A stretch of DNA of 7,692 nucleotides from assembly GCA_020425835.1 (NCBI GenBank), contig JAGQRC010000146.1, forward strand, positions 1-7,692. The letters run 5' to 3'. The position numbers and the translations under genes were made by a program. Positions 1-7,400 of this stretch are shown here, one piece after another (position 1 is the first letter of the stretch; the number at the start of each line of letters is the position of its first letter). Origin of the DNA: Planctomycetota bacterium (GTDB lineage: Bacteria > Planctomycetota > UBA8108 > UBA1146 > JAJFFE01). Below the pieces are notes generated by a model. That model saw only the letters and a list, made by a program, of their open reading frames with translations. It was not told the DNA's origin and made no database searches.

Positions 1-611
1 GGACCGTCCGACTCGCCGAGGATGCGCACGGTCATGCCGCACTCCTCCATCAGGACGCTCGTCCTCGGCACGTCGGCCATGCTCGACTGGATGAACACGA
101 GCCGTCGGCCCGGGCGCAGCAGCTTGTGCGCGTCGAGGATCAGGGTGTCGATGAAGTACCGTCGATAGCGCTTGCCGCTCTTGGCGAACGGCGGGTTCGT
201 CACCAGGGTGTCGAAGGGCTCCTCGACCGCGACGCGGGTCCAGTCCGCCTTCACGTACTCGGTCGGCGTCGTCACACCGTGTTTGCGGAGGTTGTGCCGC
301 GCGTTGTCGAGAATCGGATCGTCGATCTCGGTCAGGGTCATCCGCTTCGCGCCCTGGCGAGCGATGACGATCGCGTGGAGGCCGCACCCGGTTCCGAGCT
401 CCAGAACGTGCTCGTCCGCGAAGGTCATCGACGAGAGCAGCTCTCCGAGGTGGACGCCGTGAGGTGTCGGATTCCAGACTCCGGCGGGGACATCGAGATC
501 GAGGTGGACGTCGCCGAAGTCCACTTCCAGACGAACAGGATACAGGTTGTCTCCCGATCGCTCCGTCAGGCCCTCGTCGCGGTCGTCGCGCCGCTCTCGG
601 TGTGGAGGCAT
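1..611 (-). CDS. Class I SAM-dependent methyltransferase (HemK/PrmC/RsmC-like 'small' domain), C-terminus off window
   Basis: The first 203 codons of a methyltransferase run off the left edge without a stop. The order is a short charged N-terminus (1-22), then VWNPTPHGVHLGELL (45-59), a substrate-entry motif common in this group. The SAM-binding motif I is LELGTGCG (70-77), followed by the motif II acidic pair around LTEIDDP (93-99) and the active-site NPPF (139-142). NPPF/NPPY occurs in enzymes that methylate amide or amino nitrogens, such as HemK/PrmC (glutamine of release factors), RsmC/RlmG (guanine in rRNA) and DNA adenine enzymes. No target-recognition region is visible, so the substrate is unknown. 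It may be a housekeeping modification enzyme that merely follows the ole operon, or it may modify a lipid intermediate; nothing in the sequence decides. The start ATG 611 has a good GGAAGGG 5 nt upstream. The fold is certain, the substrate is not. Confidence 0.87.
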   Translation of the reverse strand, partial: MPPHRERRDDRDEGLTERSGDNLYPVRLEVDFGDVHLDLDVPAGVWNPTPHGVHLGELLSSMTFADEHVLELGTGCGLHAIVIARQGAKRMTLTEIDDPILDNARHNLRKHGVTTPTEYVKADWTRVAVEEPFDTLVTNPPFAKSGKRYRRYFIDTLILDAHKLLRPGRRLVFIQSSMADVPRTSVLMEECGMTVRILGESDG

Positions 612-751
612 ACCTGCCCTTCCGATCGGAGGATGATGGAGACCTCCGCGAAGCTCCTCCGGTCGACGTCGGCTTCGCGGGCGGTGTAGAGCTCCGAGAG
701 GCACCGCGCACACAACGGTGCGACTCGAGGGGCACGGAGTCGGTGGGGCAA
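566..751 (-). CDS. Possible small CxxC protein overlapping the methyltransferase start
   Basis: This is a possible 61-codon gene that I do not recognise. From about codon 10 onward its third positions are strongly G/C (roughly 85-90%), like the neighbouring genes. The other frames of this stretch look random, which is the main reason to take it seriously. It encodes CARC (14-17) and CLH (48-50), which together could form a small zinc-binding ribbon, around SELYTAREADVDRRSFAEV. The start is uncertain. TTG 751 directly abuts a GGAGG with no spacing, and TTG 715 would give 49 residues beginning at the CxxC. No ATG or GTG is available, although the frame stays open upstream toward oleC. It lies 91 nt after the oleC stop (752-842), where I see no convincing terminator or promoter. 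Its last 46 nt overlap the methyltransferase start, suggesting coupling. It may instead be non-coding, or the remnant of a longer gene. Confidence 0.35.
   Translation of the reverse strand: MPHRLRAPRVAPLCARCLSELYTAREADVDRRSFAEVSIILRSEGQVCLHTESGATTATRA
617..623 (-). promoter_or_regulatory. Ribosome-binding site of the methyltransferase gene
   Basis: GGAAGGG sits 5 nt upstream of ATG 611 on the minus strand. It is the best Shine-Dalgarno-like match in front of any gene in this window and supports ATG 611 as the start, even though that start lies inside the preceding small open frame. Confidence 0.5.
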
Positions 752-842
752 CCTCCGCGGACGAGAACGAGCTGTCGGTGGGGATTCGTCGGGGTCCGGG
801 CACCTTAGCCGGAACGTCGAACGAGATCCAGGAGAGCGACGA

Positions 843-2522
843 TCAGCGCAGCCTCTTCGCGGCCCACACCGACAGTCGCTCGCGGAAGATCTTCGAGTTG
901 TGACGGATGTCGACCGGGAAGCGCGGGTGGATCAGGAAGGTCTCGATCGATCGGGTCATCTCGTGGGATCGACCGAGGGATACGAGTTCGTCCACGATCG
1001 ACCGGCGTTCGCTGCGCCGAACGTCCGCCTCGAGTTCCACGCACAGGACCGGTGTCGCGTCGGGAGCCGATCCGACGCCGACGAGCGCCGTGCGGCGGAC
1101 GCGCGGATGGGCATTGAAGATCCCCTCGCAGGCGATGGTGAACAGCGTGCCCGCGGAGGTCTCGACGCGGTGCGTCTTGCGTCCGCAGAACCAGAGGCGT
1201 CCCTCATCGTCGAAGTAGCCGACATCTCCCAGGCGATGTCGGACTCGATCGCCGTCCCGGATCTTGGCGGCGCGCGTCGCTTCGGGACGCTGATGGTATT
1301 GCTGCGTCACCACCTCGCCGTCCGCGACGATCTCGCCGATCGTGCCTGGCCCACAGCGCCTCGCGCTCGTCCACTGCTCGATGGGCGCGTCGTCGATTTC
1401 GATCACCTCCAGCGTCACTCCCGGCAAGGGCCGCCCGACACAGATACCCGCGCCGCGCCGGGTCGCTTCGACGTGGGCGAGCACTTCACGACCTCGGACC
1501 GTCGTCAGGGGCAGTGCCTCGGTGGCACCGTACGGCGTGTGGAGATCGGCGCCGTCATCGCCGTCGGGCTCGGTGAGCGCCGCGCGAAACCGGGCGAGGT
1601 CGGGTGGGGAGGCGGGAGCGCCGGCCGAGATCACGCGTCGCAGAGTCGGGAGTTTGGTCCGCGTCGCTTCGAGGTGGAGCCCGACGCGGCGGACGACGGC
1701 GGGAGAGCCGAACATGTTGGTGACTCCGAACGACTGGATCGGCCCGACGATCTGGCGCGGATCGACCCGACCGGGTCGCGTGAAGTCCATGCGGGGGATC
1801 ACCGCCGCCATCCCCAACGCCGGGTCGAACAGCGCGAACAACGGAAAGGTCGGGAGGTCGATCTCGCCGGGCTCGATCGCGTAGGCGTCGCGGATCCACT
1901 CCACCTGATGCGCGAAGATCCCGTGGGTGTAGGCCGCACCTTTCGGCGGTCCCGTGGATCCGCTCGTGAAGAGGATCGCCGCCGGATCCTCCTTCGCGAC
2001 CTCCGCGAAGCCGCCGGCGGTCTCTCGGTCCCCGAGCCGGCGCAACTGGTCGAGTGAGACGCCTCCCCAAGCGCGGCTCCCCACGTGGATGGTCCGCTCG
2101 ACGCTCGCGCGGGCCCAGCCGAACAGTCTCCGAGCGACGTGCGCTCTGCCGATGCCGATGAACGTCCGCGGGGCCGCTTCCCCGAGACACTGTGTCAACG
2201 AGCGGATGCCGAGTCCGGGGTCGACCAGCACGAGGATGGCGCCGAGGCGCAGGAGCGCGAAGGTCAGCGCGAAGAGCTCGAGGCTCGGAGGGACCATCAG
2301 TGCGACGCGCTCACCGCGCTCGACGCCGATCGCACGCAAGCCACGAGCGAGTCGCTCGCACTCCGCGTCGAGCTCGTCGAACGTCGTCACATCGAACGCG
2401 TCGACGGCCGTCGTCCCGCGTCTCGGGATGAACAGCGCGGGGGAATGCGGGGCGATCCGGGCGCGCTCGCGCAAGTGCGAGGCGACGTTCCACGCATGAG
2501 TCGGCGTCCCGCTCGCGCTCAT
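843..2522 (-). CDS. oleC: OleC, ATP-dependent beta-lactone synthetase (AMP-forming ligase fold)
   Basis: This 559-residue member of the ANL (acyl-CoA synthetase-like) family acts in the Ole pathway. OleC adenylates a 2-alkyl-3-hydroxy acid and closes it to a beta-lactone, releasing AMP, rather than making an acyl-CoA. All core adenylation motifs are present: the P-loop TSGSTGPPKG (186-195), PYGATE (330-335) for adenine binding, GDVGYFDDEG (432-441) with the ribose-binding Asp433, and the hinge region GRKTHRV (447-453). Lys544 in HNSKIFRERL is in the position of the C-terminal catalytic lysine. The length suits stand-alone OleC. I set the start at ATG 2522 because it overlaps the oleB stop as ATGA and opens the typical N-terminus WNVASHLRERARIAPHSPAL. 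There is no strong ribosome-binding site, so translation probably depends on re-initiation after oleB. The same frame is open for 333 further codons across oleB, but that extension is Arg/Pro-rich shadow sequence. An acyl-CoA ligase is the alternative; the operon context argues against it. Confidence 0.92.
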   Translation of the reverse strand: MSASGTPTHAWNVASHLRERARIAPHSPALFIPRRGTTAVDAFDVTTFDELDAECERLARGLRAIGVERGERVALMVPPSLELFALTFALLRLGAILVLVDPGLGIRSLTQCLGEAAPRTFIGIGRAHVARRLFGWARASVERTIHVGSRAWGGVSLDQLRRLGDRETAGGFAEVAKEDPAAILFTSGSTGPPKGAAYTHGIFAHQVEWIRDAYAIEPGEIDLPTFPLFALFDPALGMAAVIPRMDFTRPGRVDPRQIVGPIQSFGVTNMFGSPAVVRRVGLHLEATRTKLPTLRRVISAGAPASPPDLARFRAALTEPDGDDGADLHTPYGATEALPLTTVRGREVLAHVEATRRGAGICVGRPLPGVTLEVIEIDDAPIEQWTSARRCGPGTIGEIVADGEVVTQQYHQRPEATRAAKIRDGDRVRHRLGDVGYFDDEGRLWFCGRKTHRVETSAGTLFTIACEGIFNAHPRVRRTALVGVGSAPDATPVLCVELEADVRRSERRSIVDELVSLGRSHEMTRSIETFLIHPRFPVDIRHNSKIFRERLSVWAAKRLR

Positions 2523-3442
2523 GCCGACCGATCGGTCTGTTCGAGAAACCGTCGAACGGCGGGGATCACCCGCTCGGGGGCGTCCTCGAGGACGTAGTGC
2601 CCGGCGTCGTCGTACGCGTGCGTCTCGGCCTTCGGGAAACGACGCTGCCATTCCGCGAGGAAGTGGCGGTCGAACACGAAGTCCTTCAGGCCCCAGTGGA
2701 TCTGCATCGGATGCTCGGCGAAGCGTGCGAGCCCGTCGGCGACCTCGCCGACGATGGCGTAGCCGCGGTCGGAAGGGGCGAGGGGAATGTCCTGGACGAA
2801 GCGGTGCACCGCGCGGCGGTCCGCCCAGGATCGGTAGGGTGAGACGTACGCGTCTCGAATCGCGTCCTCGAGGTTGCGACGCTTGCAGCCGACGTAGGAC
2901 GCTCCGAGGGCGAAGAGGTTGAGCCCACGAACGAGGAGTGCGCCGAGATGCGGCGTCCGGGACAACGCCAAGCCGAGCGGAAAGCGCTTCGCGGCGGGAA
3001 GGTGGAATGCGCCGGTGTTCAACACGACGAAGCGGCGCACGCGGTCGGGGTTCCGGGTCGCCCAACGCAGGCCGATCATGCCCCCCCAGTCGTGGACGAC
3101 CAGGGTCACGGGATCGCTCGGCGCCACGCGATCGATCAACGCGCCGAGGTCGCTCGCCCGTCGGTCGAAGTGGTAGTCGTAGTGGAGGTCGTCCGGTTTG
3201 TCCGAGTACCCGCAGCCGATGTGGTCGGGCACGATGCACCGGTACCGGTCGCGCAGGGCGAGGACCAGGCGCCGATAGTAGTACGACCACGTCGGGTTGC
3301 CGTGCACCATGACCACCGGCGGCCCTGCACCCTCGTCGAGGTAGTGCAACCCGAGACCGTCGAGGTCGAGGCGGTTCCCTCGGAACGGGTACTCGGGCCA
3401 CGTCCGGCCGGTCGTCGCCGACTGCTCTCGAAGCGTCACCAT
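2519..3442 (-). CDS. oleB: OleB, alpha/beta-hydrolase beta-lactone decarboxylase (haloalkane dehalogenase-like)
   Basis: This 307-residue alpha/beta-hydrolase matches the haloalkane dehalogenase family in length and motifs. HGNPTWS (47-53) is the oxyanion and halide-type loop, VVHDWGG (115-121) carries the Asp118 nucleophile instead of the usual Ser, and DAGHYVLEDAP (279-289) carries the catalytic His282. Asp254 in WGLKDFVFD is the likely third triad residue. OleB uses this aspartate chemistry to decarboxylate a cis-beta-lactone into a cis-olefin, the last step of the Ole pathway. The position between oleA and oleC supports OleB over a true dehalogenase, which the sequence alone could not exclude. 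I preferred ATG 3442; an in-frame GTG at 3448 would add two residues. The start overlaps the oleA stop by 7 nt with a weak GGGGTGG upstream, and the TGA shares ATGA with the oleC start. Some actinobacteria carry a fused OleBC; here the two genes are separate and in different frames. No signal peptide or membrane segment is visible. Confidence 0.89.
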   Translation of the reverse strand: MVTLREQSATTGRTWPEYPFRGNRLDLDGLGLHYLDEGAGPPVVMVHGNPTWSYYYRRLVLALRDRYRCIVPDHIGCGYSDKPDDLHYDYHFDRRASDLGALIDRVAPSDPVTLVVHDWGGMIGLRWATRNPDRVRRFVVLNTGAFHLPAAKRFPLGLALSRTPHLGALLVRGLNLFALGASYVGCKRRNLEDAIRDAYVSPYRSWADRRAVHRFVQDIPLAPSDRGYAIVGEVADGLARFAEHPMQIHWGLKDFVFDRHFLAEWQRRFPKAETHAYDDAGHYVLEDAPERVIPAVRRFLEQTDRSA

Positions 3443-4494
3443 GACCACCCCTGCATCGCGCAGTTGAGACCGCTCCCGATCCCGAGGAACGCGACGTTCT
3501 GCCCCGGCTCGAGTACTCCACGCTCTGCGGCGAGTGCCGCGGTCAGCGGGATCGACACCGTGCCCATGTTCCCCAGGAACGGGTAGGTGATGAAGTCGCG
3601 CTCCGGGGGGACCTCGATGCGATCGAGGATCGTGCTGCGATGCGCCGAGCCGACCTGATGGCAGATCGTCCGATCGACGTCACCGGCGGTCCAGTCCATC
3701 GCCGTGAGGAACGCGCGCCACGTGCGCAGGCCGAGCTCGACACCGTGGGTCAGGACGGCGACCGAGTCGGTCGACATGATCTCCTCGCGCAGCCACGGGT
3801 CGTCGCCCTCGATCGGACGATGCCCCCAGATGCAGAGCTCGTGGTGCTCCGGCGCCGCCTCGGTGACCCCGCCGCGCAGTCGCGGCAGTCCGTCCTGATG
3901 GAACGACCCGTCGCTCAGGATCATCGCGGCCGCGCCGGAGCCCCCGGTCAAGGTCGCCAACGATCGGATGAAGAAGGGCATCTCGGGACGCTCGAGCATC
4001 CGGGTGATCGCGATCTCGTTGATGTCGCGCGCCGACTCGCAGGCGACCACGATACCGGCGCGGATCTGCCCGAGCTCGATGCGGTTGGCGATGTCGTGGA
4101 CCGCGTTGACCACACCGAGACAGGCGTTCGAGAGATCGTGGATCGCCGCCGAGCGGCTCGCGCCGATGCCGTGGGCGACCCGGCACGCGGTGGCCGGCTC
4201 CATCTGCTCGCGACAGACGCTCGCGAAGATCACCGTCTCCAACGCGGAGGCGGGCACGTCGCAGCGATCGAGCGCGTCCCGTGCCGCGGCGATCGCGCCA
4301 TCCGAGACGCGATAGCCGGCCGGCCACCAGCGCCGCTCGGTGACGCCGGTCAACGCCTCGACCTGGCCGGAGCCGATGTGGAGCGCCCGATAGAGCGGCT
4401 CGAGGCGCTCCTCCAGCTCGGTCGAGAGGACCGGGATCGGCGCGAGCTCGTAGCCGATCGCTTCGAGGTGAACGCGGTGGTATCGGGTCGTCAT
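3436..4494 (-). CDS. oleA: OleA, head-to-head acyl-CoA/ACP condensing enzyme (thiolase superfamily)
   Basis: This 352-residue protein is a KASIII-like thiolase-fold enzyme. OleA performs a non-decarboxylative Claisen condensation of two fatty acyl thioesters to a 2-alkyl-3-keto acid, the committed step of long-chain olefin synthesis in the cytosol. The residues expected for OleA are present: Glu99 (QMEPATA), nucleophile Cys125 (LSNACLGV), His279 (ICHQVGSAH) and Asn309 (LGNMGT). The Glu-to-Cys spacing (26) and His-to-Asn spacing (30) equal those I recall for Xanthomonas OleA (E117/C143, H285/N315). The C-terminus GIGSGLNCAMQGWSW is typical of the family. I chose ATG 4494 because it overlaps the pfaC-like stop as ATGA and begins the conserved N-terminal MTTRYHRVHLEAIGYELAP. 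The same frame runs open for 116 more codons upstream, but that stretch lies inside the synthase gene and does not read like protein. The stop overlaps the oleB start by 7 nt. An ordinary FabH is less likely, given the OleA-type C-terminus and the oleBC neighbours. Confidence 0.93.
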   Translation of the reverse strand: MTTRYHRVHLEAIGYELAPIPVLSTELEERLEPLYRALHIGSGQVEALTGVTERRWWPAGYRVSDGAIAAARDALDRCDVPASALETVIFASVCREQMEPATACRVAHGIGASRSAAIHDLSNACLGVVNAVHDIANRIELGQIRAGIVVACESARDINEIAITRMLERPEMPFFIRSLATLTGGSGAAAMILSDGSFHQDGLPRLRGGVTEAAPEHHELCIWGHRPIEGDDPWLREEIMSTDSVAVLTHGVELGLRTWRAFLTAMDWTAGDVDRTICHQVGSAHRSTILDRIEVPPERDFITYPFLGNMGTVSIPLTAALAAERGVLEPGQNVAFLGIGSGLNCAMQGWSW

Positions 4495-7400
4495 GCGCGG
4501 CCGCCTTCGTCGAGAGCGCCATCGGAGGGAAACCACCGCGCGCTGAAGTCGATCATCCGGTAGATCGTCCGCCCGTCCACGCTCAGGTATCCGCTCGCCC
4601 AGACGGTCTTCGAGTCCGCGTCGATGCGGGAGATCTCGACCGCGACCGTCACCTCGCGATCGCTCGGGATGTACTGGCCGCGATAGACCCACTCGTGCGG
4701 GGCGCCGAGCGCCATCGTCTCGACGGTCCCATCTGCACCGAACGCCTCGAGAGCACGGAGCTCGAGGAGCTGGAGGAACGCTTCGAGTCCGAGCGAGCCG
4801 GGACAGACCGGATCCTGATGGAAGTGCGCGGCGAAGAACCACGCATCGGGATCGACGGGCTGAGTTCCGACGAGGAAACCGAGGCCCGCTTCTCCGCCGC
4901 GTGCGTCGTGATGCGTCACATCGTCGATCATCCGGATCGGACCTCCGGGGTGCGGTCCCCCTTCGGGGTAGCGATAGGAGCGAGCGCGCTCGATCGCATC
5001 CTGATTCGGCGTGTGGAGCGTGGCATCCCGGATCCCGATCTGGGTGGCGAGCGCTTCAGCGGTGAAGAAGCCGAAGTAGGTCGTTCCCTCGTAGACGAGT
5101 CCGGTGCGATCGCGGACCGCGAGTTCGTAGTGCTGGATGATCATGCCTCCCGACCGCGAGACGGCGGTGATCCGAACCGTCGTCGTCAGGGTGCCGGTCG
5201 TGCGGGTCACGGCGCGATGTTGGACGGCGTGGCCCCCGAGGTTGCGGAACTTGAGGTCGCGCTCGCTCGTCAGCGCGGAGCCGAGGTAGGCGGCGAGCCA
5301 CCCGCACGGCTGGAGCGCGACCTCGAGCAGCACCGCGAACGGCATCCGCTCCCGGGGGTTGCCGTCGAAGTACCACGCATCGATCGGCACGTCGTACTGC
5401 GCTTCGATCTCGCCGCCGGCATCGAGGACGAACGGCTCCGCGTCGCGGATCGAGGTGATGCGATCGAGGAACTTGTAGGGTGGACCGGGCAGCCGAGCGA
5501 TGACGCGCTCCGCGTCGAAGATGCGATACGGCTCGCCGAACGCGTCGGATGGTCTCCCGATCGCGAAGGCGAGGATGCGATCGTCGTCGTAGAGCGCCGG
5601 CCGCCGATCGTAGTCGGGGGCGAGGAGGGAGGTCGCGGGTCGGGGCGCCGACCCCATCGCCACGAGATCGTCCCGCGACAGTCCCGCGAGACGGACCGAC
5701 ATGTTCTTCATCTCGACCACCGGTCGCTCGTCCGCGAACATCAGCACCTCCGCGATCGCGTAGGGCTCGCGGCCCGAACCGAAGTCGCGGTAGCCGATCT
5801 CCTCGAGCGTGACCTCGTACTGGACGCGTTGCGTCGTCGGGATCACCTGACCGCGACACTTCAACCGGCTCGACACCCCGGGGATCGGCTGGTGCGAGAT
5901 CTGGCCACGCTCGCCGATCCAGCCGCGTCGCATCAGCAGAATGCGCAGCGTGTGCAGACAGCACTCGTACATCAGCGTTCCGGGCATCACCGGATCGTCG
6001 GAGAAGTGACAGGTGAGGAACCAGTCGTCGGGATGGATGTCGAGCTCCGCTCGGATCCGACCGAGCCCGAAGCGTCCCCCCGTCGGCTCGAGCGAGAGCA
6101 CCCGATCGACGAGATGCATCAGACCCCCGTCGACCCCGGGAAGGGTCTCCGGATCGCGGAGGGGAAAACCGGCGAAGGCTTCGCCGAAACAGCCGGCGAG
6201 GTCGCCCGCGCGCAGCGCGGCCATCGCTTCGTCGTCGTAGGACTCGACTGCGTTGAGCGGCACCAGGGTTTGGTAGTCATCGGTCGTGCGGCCCGGTTGC
6301 TCGGCGAGGTCGAGACGCGTCTTGACGATACCTTGGCCCGCGTCGAGCTCGCCCTGGGTGAAGAACCCCGCGCACCCGTTGCGCATCGAGAGGAGCGGTC
6401 GTCCGTCGACCGTCGCATCGAAGAAGAAGCGGAACAGCGCGGTCTCGCCCTGGAAGAAGAAGTGGTCGATGTGGATGTCGTAGCGGATCGTCGCGCCGGG
6501 GCCGGGCAGCTCATCGTGGAAGGTGATCTCCGCGTCGAGCAGTCGATAGACCGCGTCACCCCGAGTGTGGAAGTCGATCCCGAGGTAACCCGAGAGGAAC
6601 AGGTCGGCCTGTCCCGCCTCGACCGCGATGCAGGTGGGGATCCGACCTCCGTCGAGGTACCAGGCGCCCGGCTCGATCGTGTGCTCGGTGATCACGCGTC
6701 CCGATCCGAGCGAGCGTGGCGTGCCTTCGAGCCCGACGATCCGGTGGACGAGCATCAGCGGATGGTCGGGGAGACGGACGCGCGTCGGGAATCGATCGAC
6801 CTCGGCGAACTCCGGCCCGAGCACATCGCCGAGTCGACCCACCGCGAGCGCGTGACAGGCGTCGAAGTCGAAGATCACGTCGCCGCGATCGGACTCGGCG
6901 CGGTCGCGGAGCGGCGATCGTGACGGGGCGCTCGGCATCGACGTCGACGAGGGAGTCGGAGGCGCGGATGGTCCTTCCGGGGTGGTGCGCAGCAGGCGAG
7001 CGCCGGTCGTGGCGGAGGCGAGCGCCTCGAGACGGGCGACGCCTTCCCGGGCGAACTGCAGGTACACCTCGTGCGCCCGAGCCGTCGCCAACTCGTGATC
7101 GCGGAGTGTCGCGAGCCCAGCCGGGAGCGTCGCGAGTCGCGTGCCGGCCCGGTCGCGGCGCCCGCGCAGCCATTCGGCGGGGCTGGAGTCTTTGACGTCT
7201 CGCTTCTCCTCCGGGGGGCGCGTCGCCGCGCTCGTCCTGGGCAACGCCGGAGCGGACGCTCTCGGCATCGTCGACGGCGATGGGGTCGGGATCGCCGTGC
7301 GCTCGGTTTCGCGCGCCGGCGTGGACTCGGCCGAGATCGATGAAGCGGCGACGCTCTCGGACTGTCGTACGACGCTGCCTCCCGCGGGAGGCGCAGCCGG

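Noticed and set aside
126..808. Several plus-strand open frames opposite the methyltransferase and the oleC end.
   Set aside because: The minus-strand frame carries clear SAM-binding and NPPF motifs. The plus-strand products are low in hydrophobics and have no recognisable motif or ribosome-binding site.
795..813. Inverted repeat TCCGG / CCGGA with a 9-nt spacer just after oleC, as a possible terminator.
   Set aside because: It has only five base pairs, and no run of T follows on the minus strand; chance occurrence is likely at this GC content.
752..842. Possible promoter for the small frame and methyltransferase in the 91-nt gap.
   Set aside because: The only weak -10-like string (TAAGGT) has no matching -35 at suitable spacing.
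2523..3521. The oleC frame is open for 333 codons upstream, which could suggest one 892-residue protein or an OleB-OleC fusion.
   Set aside because: OleB is encoded in a different frame of the same DNA with intact catalytic motifs. The extension is Arg/Pro/Ser-rich shadow sequence, and a natural ATG lies at 2522.
4495..4842. The oleA frame is open 116 codons upstream into the synthase gene.
   Set aside because: The stretch codes for the last hot-dog fold in the synthase frame. The extension has no protein-like features and OleA proteins begin at the chosen ATG.
4285..5762. Four copies of the palindrome GCGATCGC, reminiscent of cyanobacterial HIP1 sites.
   Set aside because: They fall inside coding sequence at common Ala/Ile/Ser/Asp codon combinations, are far less dense than in HIP1-rich cyanobacteria, and GATCG is generally frequent here.
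4695..6923. A 742-codon open frame on the plus strand opposite the dehydratase region.
   Set aside because: It mirrors the synthase gene codon for codon, is very rich in Arg, Glu and Asp, shows no domain motif, and is expected in high-GC sequence opposite a long gene.
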